This document shows positions 36,400 to 43,991 of a DNA stretch of 64,000 nucleotides, piece after piece. Under the pieces are notes generated by a model. It ran no database searches. It was not told where the DNA came from and worked only from the letters and a program-made list of their open reading frames with translations. The stretch comes from Bacteroidales bacterium. GTDB taxonomy: Bacteria; Bacteroidota; Bacteroidia; Bacteroidales; UBA932. Each line of letters starts with the position of its first letter. The stretch's first letter is position 1. A program made the translations under genes and the position numbers. Location of the stretch: the NCBI GenBank assembly GCA_017962235.1, contig JAGCVS010000019.1, forward strand, positions 1 to 64,000, in the 5' to 3' direction.

Positions 36400-37500
36400 G
36401 AACCGGTAAGTGAAACCTTGCGGGAAATAGGCCCGGAGCTGGACTTTGGCGGCCAGTATACTATTCTCTCCACGTTCAAGGAGGGCCGGCTGTACATCGC
36501 CTCCAAAGCTGGCAAGCGGCTCCTGCTCAAAACATCCGACGGCAGCGCCAAAGGCCTGGAACAGCTCAAGCGGGAGTACGAACTTTCCATTGGCCTGTCG
36601 CATCCCGGGCTCGCTTATGTATTCACATATGAAGAAGAGACGCCCGTTGGGCCGTGCATCGTTCAGGAGTTCGTAGACGGAGAAACCCTCACTGACTGGG
36701 TGGCTCACAACCCCAGCAAGAAAGAGCGCCGGCGCATCTGTGCAGAACTGCTGTCCGTAATGGCCTACCTCCACCGGAAAGGTGTCATCCACAACGATCT
36801 TAAGCCGGACAACATCCTTATTGGCCGTTCATCGGGCTCCGTAAAACTGATTGACTTTGGCTTTGCCGACGATGATACGCACGTTGCCAAAGCCCTTGGC
36901 GGCACACGGCAATACGCAGCGCCGGAACTGATAAAAGACGGCCGGGCCGATGCGCGCAGCGACGTCTATTCCATCGGCATCATCCTTCGTGATATCTTTT
37001 CCACCGGCTATGGACGCATCATCAATCGCTGTCTGCAGAATGAACCTGCCAAGCGCTACGCATCCGCAGCAGAACTGGAGCGCGCATGGAAGCGCCGCCA
37101 CCTTCCGCTATGGGTTTCACTTGTCGCCGCCGTCGTAATCACTCTGGGTTGCCTGACATACGCATTCATCAGTACACAAAAAGAACTATCGTCTCTCAAA
37201 GAGGCAGAATCTGCCCGTACAGACGCGCTTTCTGCCGCCAAATCAGAGGTGGATGCCTGGTACGATGCGGAAGTCCCGGCATTCCTGGACGCCCTTTCCC
37301 GTGCCACCTCCCGGTCAGAAGCCAACGCTGCCTGGGCTGCCTTCGCAGAAAAAACGGCCTCCATCAACACCGACCTTCCCGCACGCATCCCGGAAGACAT
37401 CCGCCCCGCCCTGCGCGACTACGTCTTCCAGCGTTACAACGACACCTTTCCCGCCCTCCAGGACTCCCTAATCCAGCGCATGAACGAGCTTTCAAAATAG
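36394..37500 (+). CDS. Serine/threonine protein kinase with one transmembrane helix
   Basis: The 368-aa product has a eukaryotic-like kinase domain (about 20-235). Lys46 is in LLLKTSDG, and the catalytic loop reads HNDLKPDN with Asp135 (Asn replaces the usual Arg of HRD, so a non-RD kinase). DFG has Asp154, and the APE motif reads AAPELIKDG. The glycine-rich loop is weak. A transmembrane helix (about 239-260) leads to an external or periplasmic Ala/Ser/Glu-rich coiled region of about 105 residues. ATG 36394 follows the -7 box by 17 nt; the longer frame from 36346 would overlap the divergent gene. The catalytic residues look intact, so I infer an active signalling kinase. Confidence 0.87.
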   Translation: MSEPVSETLREIGPELDFGGQYTILSTFKEGRLYIASKAGKRLLLKTSDGSAKGLEQLKREYELSIGLSHPGLAYVFTYEEETPVGPCIVQEFVDGETLTDWVAHNPSKKERRRICAELLSVMAYLHRKGVIHNDLKPDNILIGRSSGSVKLIDFGFADDDTHVAKALGGTRQYAAPELIKDGRADARSDVYSIGIILRDIFSTGYGRIINRCLQNEPAKRYASAAELERAWKRRHLPLWVSLVAAVVITLGCLTYAFISTQKELSSLKEAESARTDALSAAKSEVDAWYDAEVPAFLDALSRATSRSEANAAWAAFAEKTASINTDLPARIPEDIRPALRDYVFQRYNDTFPALQDSLIQRMNELSK

Positions 37501-37516
37501 TGTTATTTCTGAATTC

Positions 37517-37541
37517 ACGTTTTTAAAAACAGAAATATTTG
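37517..37541 (+). repeat. 25-bp repeat with palindromic core, copy 1
   Basis: A palindromic core GTTTTTAAAAAC (37519-37530) is followed by AGAAATATTTG. The same 25 bp, with two mismatches, recurs at 41434-41458. The two copies bracket the 37.5-41.5 kb accessory block. Each lies upstream of an accessory gene, so it may be a regulatory site instead. Confidence 0.6.
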
Positions 37542-37621
37542 CGTGATTTCCAGTGATTTACGCACATCCTTGGCAAAGATTAATTATCTTTACAGTCGGA
37601 TAATTGTAAAAGATAGACGTT

Positions 37622-38476
37622 ATGACAAAGAAGCAGCAGATTCAATTATTTGAAGACAAGATGGTTCGCAGTGTATGGGACGACCAAGAAGAGAAGTGGT
37701 ACTTCTCAATAGTTGATATCGTATCCGCTTTGATGGACAGCGATTATCAATCAGCACGAAAGTATTGGAAAGTCCTCAAAGGCAGACTGAAAAAAGAAGG
37801 AAATCAAACGGTAACAAATTGTTACCAGTTGAAATTAAAAGCCGAGGACGGCAAGATGCGTCTCACCGATGTCGCTGATACAGAGCAAGTTTTCCGTTTA
37901 ATTCAAAGCATTCCCTCGCCAAAGGCAGAACCATTTAAGCAATGGATGGCGCAAGTTGCATCGCAACGCATAGACCAGATGCAAGATCCCGAGCTCAACT
38001 TTGAGCAGGCGTATGCAGACTATAGACGCTTGGGATATTCCGATAAATGGATAAACCAACGAATAAAGAGTATAGAAGTCCGGAAAGAACTTACAGACGA
38101 ATGGGATCGGGCCGGAGTACAGGCCGGGCAGCAATATGCTTCGCTGACAGATATTATCACCCGTGGATGGAGCGGCAAAACCACCAGGCAATACAAGAAG
38201 TTCAAAGGTCTGCACAAAGAAAGCCTCCGAGACAATATGACCAATATTGAACTGGCATTAAATACACTGGCAGAAGTGTCTGCAACTGAGATAAGCAAAG
38301 AACGCAACCCACAAGGATTCCAGGAAAGCGCCAACGTTGCACGTGAAGGCGGTGCTATTGCCGGAGGCGCCAGAAAGCAATTGGAACAGCGCCTGGGCAG
38401 AAGCGTTATCTCACCCTCAAAAGCCTCTGACTTTTTAATGCCCGCAGACGAACCGGACTCTCTGAAGGAGGCCTAA
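37622..38476 (+). CDS. BRO-N/DinD-type protein
   Basis: The 284-aa product combines an N-terminal BRO-like domain (residues about 8-110, with WYFSIVDIVSALMDS and YWKVLKGRLKKEG) with a C-terminal region resembling DinD: RDNMTNIELALNTLAEVSAT, then KERNPQGFQESA, GGARKQLEQRLGR and PVIS-like VISPSK. BRO domains bind DNA and are common in phages and mobile elements; DinD inhibits RecA function in E. coli. No phage genes are adjacent. A near-consensus -7 box (TATCTTTA, 37585-37592) lies 29 nt upstream. The actual role here is unknown. Confidence 0.78.
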   Translation: MTKKQQIQLFEDKMVRSVWDDQEEKWYFSIVDIVSALMDSDYQSARKYWKVLKGRLKKEGNQTVTNCYQLKLKAEDGKMRLTDVADTEQVFRLIQSIPSPKAEPFKQWMAQVASQRIDQMQDPELNFEQAYADYRRLGYSDKWINQRIKSIEVRKELTDEWDRAGVQAGQQYASLTDIITRGWSGKTTRQYKKFKGLHKESLRDNMTNIELALNTLAEVSATEISKERNPQGFQESANVAREGGAIAGGARKQLEQRLGRSVISPSKASDFLMPADEPDSLKEA

Positions 38477-38528
38477 CATCAATCCAAATTGACATTAAAA
38501 GACTACTTGCCGTCAGGGGGCAGGCGGC

Positions 38529-38592
38529 TATCTTTGTCTCGGGTGAAAAAAGGCCCGATAGTGTTTATTGTAAGAAAATATCGCTATATTTG
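38529..38592 (+). promoter_or_regulatory. Two tandem -7 boxes upstream of the structured RNA
   Basis: TATCTTTG (38529-38536) and TATATTTG (38585-38592) both match TAnnTTTG exactly. The second would start transcription near 38597, immediately before the structured region. Confidence 0.6.
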
Positions 38593-38596
38593 TCTT

Positions 38597-38806
38597 TGCT
38601 AGGGCTTTTATAAGCCTTTGCAACATAGACATATTAGCGTTTGCAATTTGCTCTGACCGCGTAGGAACGTAGGAAATTTCTAAACTGAAGGATCAGGCAA
38701 GTCGTGAGCGCCCGTAATAGATACCTTACTGGTATTTAGCGGGCGTGACTTGTTCCTTCACGGTTTCCTACGACCACTACCGGACAAGCTGCGCCCGCGT
38801 TTTTTG
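38597..38806 (+). ncRNA. Candidate riboregulator with mutually exclusive hairpins ending in a terminator
   Basis: A first small hairpin is at 38603-38616 (GGCTT/AAGCC). A long arm folds as CGTAGGAAA 38668-38676 with 38764-38772, TGAAGGA 38686-38692 with 38754-38760, CAAGTC 38698-38703 with 38747-38752, CGCCCG 38709-38714 with 38740-38745, and ATACC 38721-38725 with 38731-38735. The strand 38739-38753 can instead pair downstream: GCGGGCG with CGCCCGC 38792-38798 and CTTGT with ACAAG 38784-38788. This second hairpin is followed by GTTTTTTG, as in an intrinsic terminator. The zinc-ribbon gene starts 36 nt later. A free-standing RNA or a mobile repeat with hairpin structure are alternatives. CGTAGGAA is also repeated in tandem (38660-38675). 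Confidence 0.6.
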
Positions 38807-38841
38807 TATGTATAGACCAACAATTATTAACTTATAGCACT

Positions 38842-39261
38842 ATGTTCTGTTCTAAATGTGGGGCTGAAATCCCCGAAGGCGCCCAGTGGTGCCCTAAATG
38901 TGGAGCCCAACAAGGCTCGCAAACTCAATCTCAAACTCAAACTGTTAACACACAGCCTCAGACTGCGCCAGGTACAGTTCCCGGCTTCATTCTATCATTG
39001 GCCGGATTCCTGCTCGATTGGATCCCCATAGCTGGCTTTGTACTATCAATTGTAGGTACTGCTATTTGTGGAAAAGGGAAAAGAAAAGTTGCTTCTAACC
39101 CTGCCTTATATACCAATACAGGCTTACTAACAGCAGGCCACGTTATTGGAATAATTGGTATTATAGCAGGCGCCATCTATCTGCTTGTCTGGATCATTTG
39201 GGCTGTGATACTTGGAGAAGGGTCAATGCTATTGTTTGACTTTATCAAGGATATGGTATAA
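38842..39261 (+). CDS. Zinc-ribbon membrane protein
   Basis: The 139-aa product starts with a zinc ribbon (CSKCG at residues 3-7 and CPKCG at 17-21, four cysteines). A Gln/Thr-rich linker (about 24-42) follows, then two hydrophobic segments (about 47-75 and 95-125) that look like membrane helices. This architecture is common and mostly uncharacterised. It is placed downstream of the structured RNA, which could control it, and 21 nt upstream of a lipoprotein gene. Confidence 0.75.
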   Translation: MFCSKCGAEIPEGAQWCPKCGAQQGSQTQSQTQTVNTQPQTAPGTVPGFILSLAGFLLDWIPIAGFVLSIVGTAICGKGKRKVASNPALYTNTGLLTAGHVIGIIGIIAGAIYLLVWIIWAVILGEGSMLLFDFIKDMV

Positions 39262-39282
39262 CCGCTATACATTTAGTCCACT

Positions 39283-40329
39283 ATGAAACGCCCTCAAATA
39301 ATTATTCTTTGCGTTTTTTTATCGGCATGCTCTTCTTCCCCTGTTGAAAACTACATCATGAATGATTTTCCTCTTTCAGTTCGTCTGGAAGGGATTCAGG
39401 ATGAAATACAGGATGAGGCATCTCGCTGGAGTTCTCTCTTGGACAATATGGCATCACAAGCCAACCCTGAGGCTAAAGAAGCCAAAGATTTGGCAGCAAA
39501 AGCAAAAAGGACAGAGAAAGAACTCTATACCAGGCTTAATAACTACAATCGAACTGGGGACTACAGTTATATCATCAACATCGTTCGTGATGCAGAAGAC
39601 TGTGATGAAATGGCCGCCAAAGCAGATCGTCTTGCGAGAAAAGTCAAACCGTATGTGAACCATACTAACAAACAGATAAAAGCCTTTCAAGATGCCATAC
39701 TGCGTGTTGATGGGGCTCATTTGATTAGTTCGGGCTATCTCACGGCTGACACATCCATTGACGAGCAATTTATATTCGAACACGTTATCGGTGTACCAGA
39801 CAAGATGATGAATCCAACCGAAGCGACCTTGGACTCCTTAGCGACAGCAGTACTTACGAATTACTTTGCAGACAATCCCACTCCAACGGTTACGGTTCAC
39901 CAATATCAGAAAGACAAAAAGTGCTGGTACATATCACTTAGTGATGAAACACACTATTACTTAAGTGCTGTTAAATGCGATAATGGAGAGTATGAATACG
40001 AATATCAGGAGGCAGATAACTCACTATCACTACCAACAATTTCATCAGAAAAGAAAAAAAGTAAAGCGGATAATGTTGATAAGTTCCTGGATGATTACGA
40101 GAAATTTGTAGACTCTTACGCAAAGACATACAAAAAATTGTACAAGCGCTCATTAGAATCAGACCTTTCTGCCATTACTGATCTGCAAAAGTTATCAATT
40201 AGGGCTGCAAAGTTTGCAGAACGTTATGAATCACTTGATGAGGATATATCTTCAGAGCAACTACAACGATACAATGAGATTACCTTTAAACTTACTGAAG
40301 CCATAACCGATGCTATGACAGATGAGTAG
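39283..40329 (+). CDS. Lipoprotein of unknown function, coiled-coil rich
   Basis: The 348-aa product has a lipoprotein signal peptide (lipobox LSAC, Cys16). The mature part has long charged helical stretches (about 35-110 and 255-345, rich in Lys, Glu, Asp and Ala) and a central beta-like region with VTVHQYQKDKKCWYISL. I recognise no family. It is AT-rich relative to the core genes. The next gene starts within or just after its end, so the three genes from the zinc-ribbon protein on are probably one operon. Confidence 0.7.
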   Translation: MKRPQIIILCVFLSACSSSPVENYIMNDFPLSVRLEGIQDEIQDEASRWSSLLDNMASQANPEAKEAKDLAAKAKRTEKELYTRLNNYNRTGDYSYIINIVRDAEDCDEMAAKADRLARKVKPYVNHTNKQIKAFQDAILRVDGAHLISSGYLTADTSIDEQFIFEHVIGVPDKMMNPTEATLDSLATAVLTNYFADNPTPTVTVHQYQKDKKCWYISLSDETHYYLSAVKCDNGEYEYEYQEADNSLSLPTISSEKKKSKADNVDKFLDDYEKFVDSYAKTYKKLYKRSLESDLSAITDLQKLSIRAAKFAERYESLDEDISSEQLQRYNEITFKLTEAITDAMTDE

Positions 40330-40333
40330 CTAC

Positions 40334-40945
40334 ATGAAGCGTTTGTTTTCGCTGATTATTGCGGCTCTAATAGAGTTCCCTCTGCCTGCGCAATCTTTGG
40401 AGGGGAAATGGTTGGTATACGAAGGGGGCGATGGGTCGGAACTTATAGTGGAAATATCGCAAGTGGGTTCAGGGAAGGCTGAATTATCGCTCACTCGCCG
40501 ACACGAGGCTGTATCATATGGTGAAGGAAGTCAGTTCTGGGGCACGTTCCGATCCACAGGTGGCTATTATTTCCTTGTTAATGGCAATAAATCCGTCGAT
40601 ATCAGACTTACACTTACAGATTCTACCTTTGTAGTAGCACCGCAAGGGTCGCCATCATTAACCGTCAAAGCATGGCTTGATGAGGCGTACAGTACCCGAG
40701 AGTTGTCAGATTACGGAGATTACAAAAAGCAGGTTTTGGCACAATGGAAGAAGGATTTCCCAAAGAATGATGATGTAAAGAAGTACAAGTGGATGATGGA
40801 GCACTACTTCATCGATTTCTACGACGATGTATTTGATGTCCTGCTCTATGGTACGTATCAAATCGTGGAACGGACAGATTCCACAATCGTGCTGAAGAAT
40901 CCAAATCCAGAGATGCCTGATATAATGTGGAAGAAAAATATGTGA
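40334..40945 (+). CDS. Secreted protein of unknown function
   Basis: The 203-aa product has a Sec-type signal peptide (MKRLFSLIIAALI, cleavage near PAQS). Beta-rich sequence follows (GKWLVYEGGDGSELIVEISQ, GTFRSTGGYYFLVNGN) and a helical Lys/Asp/Tyr-rich C-terminal third. I do not recognise a family; the N-terminal part is reminiscent of small lipocalin-like stability domains but that is speculative. An upstream in-frame ATG at 40322 would overlap the preceding gene by 8 nt; I chose 40334 because the signal peptide begins there, and either is possible. Confidence 0.68.
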   Translation: MKRLFSLIIAALIEFPLPAQSLEGKWLVYEGGDGSELIVEISQVGSGKAELSLTRRHEAVSYGEGSQFWGTFRSTGGYYFLVNGNKSVDIRLTLTDSTFVVAPQGSPSLTVKAWLDEAYSTRELSDYGDYKKQVLAQWKKDFPKNDDVKKYKWMMEHYFIDFYDDVFDVLLYGTYQIVERTDSTIVLKNPNPEMPDIMWKKNM

Positions 40946-40955
40946 TAGCTCAGGC

Positions 40956-40990
40956 GGGCAAGGTCTCTTCAGATGTTGTGGACCTTGCCC
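40956..40990 (+). repeat. GGGCAAGGTC hairpin, copy 1
   Basis: GGGCAAGGTC (40956-40965) pairs perfectly with GACCTTGCCC (40981-40990) over a 15-nt loop. A second copy with the same stem lies 84 bp further on. There is no T-run, so this is not a standard terminator. Confidence 0.65.
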
Positions 40991-41039
40991 AGGTGCTATT
41001 CGAAGGATACTAAGCTATAGGATGTTACGTCCATGACAT

Positions 41040-41074
41040 GGGCAAGGTATGTCGCTTTTGAGAGGACCTTGCCC
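41040..41074 (+). repeat. GGGCAAGGT hairpin, copy 2
   Basis: GGGCAAGGT (41040-41048) pairs with ACCTTGCCC (41066-41074) over a 17-nt loop. The stem repeats that of the first hairpin while the loop sequence differs, so the stems look conserved as structure. Confidence 0.65.
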
Positions 41075-41079
41075 ACTAA

Positions 41080-41430
41080 GACAACCTTTTAGACTTGTTG
41101 GGGGCCGAGCCTCATTGCCCGGCAAATAATCAGCGAAGCGACTGAATGCTTCACGGCAATATCTCACCCCGCTTTGTGAGGCTTTGGTATAAGGCCGAAC
41201 AAAGAAGGGGATCTGGGGGCGCGGGACTTGCTTGTGTTGGCGAGGGCGGAGAGAAGTGTGCGCAGGTAGAGTTCGCCATCAGGCGATAGCGGAGCGCGTG
41301 CGGGCAGGCATGCAGAATAGCCAGCGCGAAGCGGCGGGGTTTGGGGCAGCGCCCCAGTATTATAAAGCAGAAGCATTGCTGCCGCGAGCGTTTTGCCGGG
41401 CATCGAACGCTGTTTTCTTCACAAACAGAT
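41080..41430. other. GC-rich gene-free stretch, possible mobile-element remnant
   Basis: This stretch has no credible gene. It is GC-rich and contains a GGGGC-AGC-GCCCC hairpin (41343-41355) inside a GGGGTTTGGGG context. A minus-strand open frame (41164-41403) encodes a low-complexity Pro/Leu/Ala/Ser-rich peptide without a promoter or recognisable domain. The composition contrasts with the AT-rich genes on both sides. I infer a decayed or repetitive element. Confidence 0.4.
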
Positions 41431-41433
41431 ATT

Positions 41434-41458
41434 ACGTTTTTAAAAACGTAAATATTTG
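41434..41458 (+). repeat. 25-bp repeat with palindromic core, copy 2
   Basis: The core is ACGTTTTTAAAAACGT (41434-41449 with flank), followed by AAATATTTG. It matches 37517-37541 except for two bases. It lies about 150 bp upstream of the DUF4160 gene. Confidence 0.6.
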
Positions 41459-41502
41459 ATAATCTGGTTGTTTTAGTGGATATAAATGCTCCGGGATTGC
41501 TA

Positions 41503-41594
41503 TATATTTGTCATCGGCATCAAGACTGATCGAAGATGATGCTCTTCGATTATCATGTGTGATGAGAAGTATTAACCAGAAGTTTATAACTTTG
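41503..41594 (+). promoter_or_regulatory. Two -7 boxes and a leader hairpin for the DUF4160 gene
   Basis: TATATTTG (41503-41510) and TAACTTTG (41587-41594) both match TAnnTTTG. Between them is a perfect 8-bp hairpin (ATCGAAGA 41529-41536 with TCTTCGAT 41543-41550). The second box ends 16 nt before the ATG at 41611. Confidence 0.6.
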
Positions 41595-41610
41595 CAATTC
41601 AGAAAGCGTT

Positions 41611-41868
41611 ATGCCCGAAATTAGTTCTTTCTACGGTATTGTTATCTCTATGTTCTTCAGCGACCATAATCCTCCGCATTTTCACGTTAAGTATCAGGGT
41701 TATGAAGCTACGATAGACATTGCCACTGGCACTATAAGAGGAACTCTGCCACCAAGAGTAGTAAACATGGTGAATGAATGGCTTGACCAACACAAGGAAG
41801 AGCTGTTAAACAATTGGGAAAAGATGCGGACATATCAGCCTTTTGACAAGATTAGTCCTTTGGAATAA
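41611..41868 (+). CDS. DUF4160 protein
   Basis: The 85-aa product matches the DUF4160 family: PEISSFYGIVISMFF at the N-terminus, the diagnostic HNPPHFHVKYQGYEATID (about 23-40), and IRGTLPPRV. The His-rich segment is strongly conserved in the family and could bind metal or form an active site. DUF4160 genes are often found next to DUF2442 genes, as here, and the pair has the size and layout of a toxin-antitoxin module. That function is not demonstrated. Confidence 0.85.
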   Translation: MPEISSFYGIVISMFFSDHNPPHFHVKYQGYEATIDIATGTIRGTLPPRVVNMVNEWLDQHKEELLNNWEKMRTYQPFDKISPLE

Positions 41869-41887
41869 GCAGCGAAACAAAAGAAAA

Positions 41888-42136
41888 ATGAACACGGACT
41901 TTTTACATGTTACCAATGCGGAGTATGTTTCCGATTATCTTCTGAAGTTGACCTTCAGTACGGGAGAAGTACGTGTGTTTGATTTCTCAGCAGTCTTTGA
42001 TAAAGGCATTCTCACCAAGCTGCAGGACGTGGAGTACTTCAAGAACTATACACTGGATGGATGGACCGTTGATTGGAACAACGAGATTGGTCTGGCGCCC
42101 GAGTATCTCTACGAGCACAGCAAGCCTGCGGCTTAA
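41888..42136 (+). CDS. DUF2442 protein
   Basis: The 82-aa product has the DUF2442 pattern: VTNAEYVSDYLLKLTFSTGE, VRVFDFSAVF, FKNYTLDGWTVDWNNEIGLAPEYLYE (split here by position: about 52-77). ATG 41888 lies 19 nt after the DUF4160 stop and gives the normal family length; an upstream in-frame start at 41843 would overlap DUF4160. It is probably co-transcribed with DUF4160 and may be its antidote or partner. The convergent cca gene ends 13 nt downstream. Confidence 0.85.
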   Translation: MNTDFLHVTNAEYVSDYLLKLTFSTGEVRVFDFSAVFDKGILTKLQDVEYFKNYTLDGWTVDWNNEIGLAPEYLYEHSKPAA

Positions 42137-42149
42137 AAACAGTCATTGA

Positions 42150-43553
42150 TTATTTCAGCCCCATCTCGGCGGCGACTTTTTCCATGAGAGCGTAGGCGGC
42201 GTCGTAGTCATTGGGGATTTCGCCGTCCAGGATGGCGTTCTTGATGCGCTCTTTTATCTGGCCGATGGTGTTGCACGGCTCCATGTGATAGCGCTCCATC
42301 ACTACTTCGCCGGTGATGGGATTCTTGAAGTTGCGTATGCGGTCTTTCTCCTCCACTTCTTCCATCTTGCGGCGCACCATCTCGTAATTCGCGCGGAAGG
42401 TCTCAACCTTGATCTCGTTCTTGGAGGTGATGTCGGCTTTGCAGAGGATCATCAGATCATCTATGTCGTCACCGGCGTCAAACAACAGGCGGCGTACTGC
42501 TGAATCGGTTACGATATCGGTTACCAGCGCTATGGGGCGCAGGTGCAGCGCCACCATCTTCTGCACATAAGGCAGCTGTTCGCTCACCGGCAGCTTGAGC
42601 CGGGTGAATATCCCTTTCACCATCTTTGCCCCCACATAGTCGTGATTGTGGAACGTCCAGCCCAGTTGTTCATCCCACTTTTTGGTGGGAGCCTTGCCGA
42701 TATCATGCAGCAGAGCAGCCCAACGGAGCCAGAGATTATCGCTCACTTCCGCCACGTTGTCCAGCACCTTGAGCGAATGGGCAAAGTTATCTTTGTGGCC
42801 GCGGCCGTGCACTGTCTCCACCCCTTTGAGGGCGGTGAGCTCCGGCAGTATTGCATCCAGCAGCCCGCACTCGTCCAGCAGATAGAAGCCGCGGGAGGGT
42901 GTGGCGGTCATCAAAATCTTGTTCAGCTCGTCTGCGATGCGCTCTTTTGAGAGAATCTGCAGCCGGTCGCGGTTGCGCCGCATGGACGCTATCGATTCCG
43001 GGACGATGTCGAAGCCGAGCCGGGTGGCAAAACGCACCGCGCGCAGCATGCGCAACGGGTCGTCGCTATAAGTTGTATCGGGATCCAGCGGAGTGCGGAT
43101 TATTTTTGCCGCGATATCGGCGATGCCGCCAAACGGGTCCACGAGGGTGCCGTAATCCTCCTTCTGGAGGCTGAAGGCCATGGCATTTATGGTGAAATCG
43201 CGCCGCTTCTGGTCTTCTTCAAGGGTGCCGTCCTCTACGTGCGGCTTGCGCGAAGTGCGGTCGTACGACTCGCGACGCGCCCCCACGAATTCCACCTCAA
43301 CCCCTTTGTAACGGAACATGGCGGTGCCGAAATTGCGGAAGACGGAGACTTTGCTGTGAAGTTTGGCGGCGACCCTTTCTGCAAGGTCTATTCCGCTCCC
43401 CTCCACCACGATATCCACGTCGTTGTTGTCGCGATGCATGAACCAGTCTCGCACGTATCCTCCGATAACGAAGGCACGCACGCCCATCGCCTCCGCCTCT
43501 GCAGAGACGGTCTTGAAGATGATGCTGGATTCGAGGTCTATCATATCGCGCAC
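42150..43553 (-). CDS. cca: CCA-adding enzyme / poly(A) polymerase family with HD domain
   Basis: This 467-aa class II nucleotidyltransferase adds or repairs the tRNA 3' CCA. The head has GGxxR (Gly31, Gly32, Arg35) and DVDIVV with Asp45 and Asp47. RRDFTINAMA follows, then the HD domain with LLHDIGKAPT. Because several tRNAs in this phylum lack an encoded CCA (as the tRNA-Trp here), the enzyme is expected to be essential. It overlaps the end of the upstream HsdR_N-type gene by 13 nt. Confidence 0.93.
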   Translation of the reverse strand: MRDMIDLESSIIFKTVSAEAEAMGVRAFVIGGYVRDWFMHRDNNDVDIVVEGSGIDLAERVAAKLHSKVSVFRNFGTAMFRYKGVEVEFVGARRESYDRTSRKPHVEDGTLEEDQKRRDFTINAMAFSLQKEDYGTLVDPFGGIADIAAKIIRTPLDPDTTYSDDPLRMLRAVRFATRLGFDIVPESIASMRRNRDRLQILSKERIADELNKILMTATPSRGFYLLDECGLLDAILPELTALKGVETVHGRGHKDNFAHSLKVLDNVAEVSDNLWLRWAALLHDIGKAPTKKWDEQLGWTFHNHDYVGAKMVKGIFTRLKLPVSEQLPYVQKMVALHLRPIALVTDIVTDSAVRRLLFDAGDDIDDLMILCKADITSKNEIKVETFRANYEMVRRKMEEVEEKDRIRNFKNPITGEVVMERYHMEPCNTIGQIKERIKNAILDGEIPNDYDAAYALMEKVAAEMGLK

Positions 43554-43951
43554 AAATCGTCAAAGGTGGGCATCGCGCTGCATTTGAGCCACTGGCCGCC
43601 TTCGCCGCGGCGGCAAAGATAGTAAACTTCTCCGTTAGTAATCAGGATGTATTCCACCTCCAGCACATAGTTGTAGCGCACCACCTGGTCTATGACCTCT
43701 GCAGTGAGTTTTACGGACGGTGCCTTGCACTCCACCAGTAGGCGCGGCTGCAGCGCCCGGTTGAACACCACGATATCGGCACGATACTGCCGCTTGTTGT
43801 ACTTGAAGCCGTATTCCACCGCGATGTGCGTTTCCGGATAGCCCTGGCAGCGGGTCAGCACCTTGATAACGTGCTGCCGCACATCCTCTTCCGGCGTAAG
43901 CTTAACAAACTTCTTGCGTATCGGGTCAAATATCTGATTGCTCTCTTCCAT
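43541..43951 (-). CDS. Stand-alone HsdR_N-type nuclease-fold protein
   Basis: The 136-aa protein resembles the N-terminal nuclease domain of type I restriction R subunits. The PD-(D/E)xK pattern is visible as Asp59 (RADIVVF), Glu74 and Lys76 (LVECKAPS). No helicase, HsdM or HsdS genes are present, so it is not part of a type I system here. ATG 43951 is chosen since the longer frame would cover the holA start. It overlaps cca by 13 nt and is divergent from holA (40 nt between starts). The pairing with cca suggests a housekeeping nucleic-acid role rather than defence; this is inference. Confidence 0.8.
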   Translation of the reverse strand: MEESNQIFDPIRKKFVKLTPEEDVRQHVIKVLTRCQGYPETHIAVEYGFKYNKRQYRADIVVFNRALQPRLLVECKAPSVKLTAEVIDQVVRYNYVLEVEYILITNGEVYYLCRRGEGGQWLKCSAMPTFDDLCAI

Positions 43952-43991
43952 CTTTACAAAGATAGAAAAAATGCGTATCTTCACAGCCGTT

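Noticed and set aside
36394..37500. Kinase as a pseudokinase because HRD reads HND
   Set aside because: The catalytic Asp135, the DFG Asp154 and Lys46 are intact. Loss of the Arg only makes it a non-RD kinase.
41164..41403. 79-codon minus-strand frame in the GC-rich segment
   Set aside because: It has a low-complexity Pro/Leu/Ala/Ser-rich product, no -7 box and no known domain. It is described as part of a gene-free segment instead.
43541..43951. Type I restriction-modification system
   Set aside because: Only the N-terminal nuclease-like domain exists; there is no helicase part, HsdM or HsdS.
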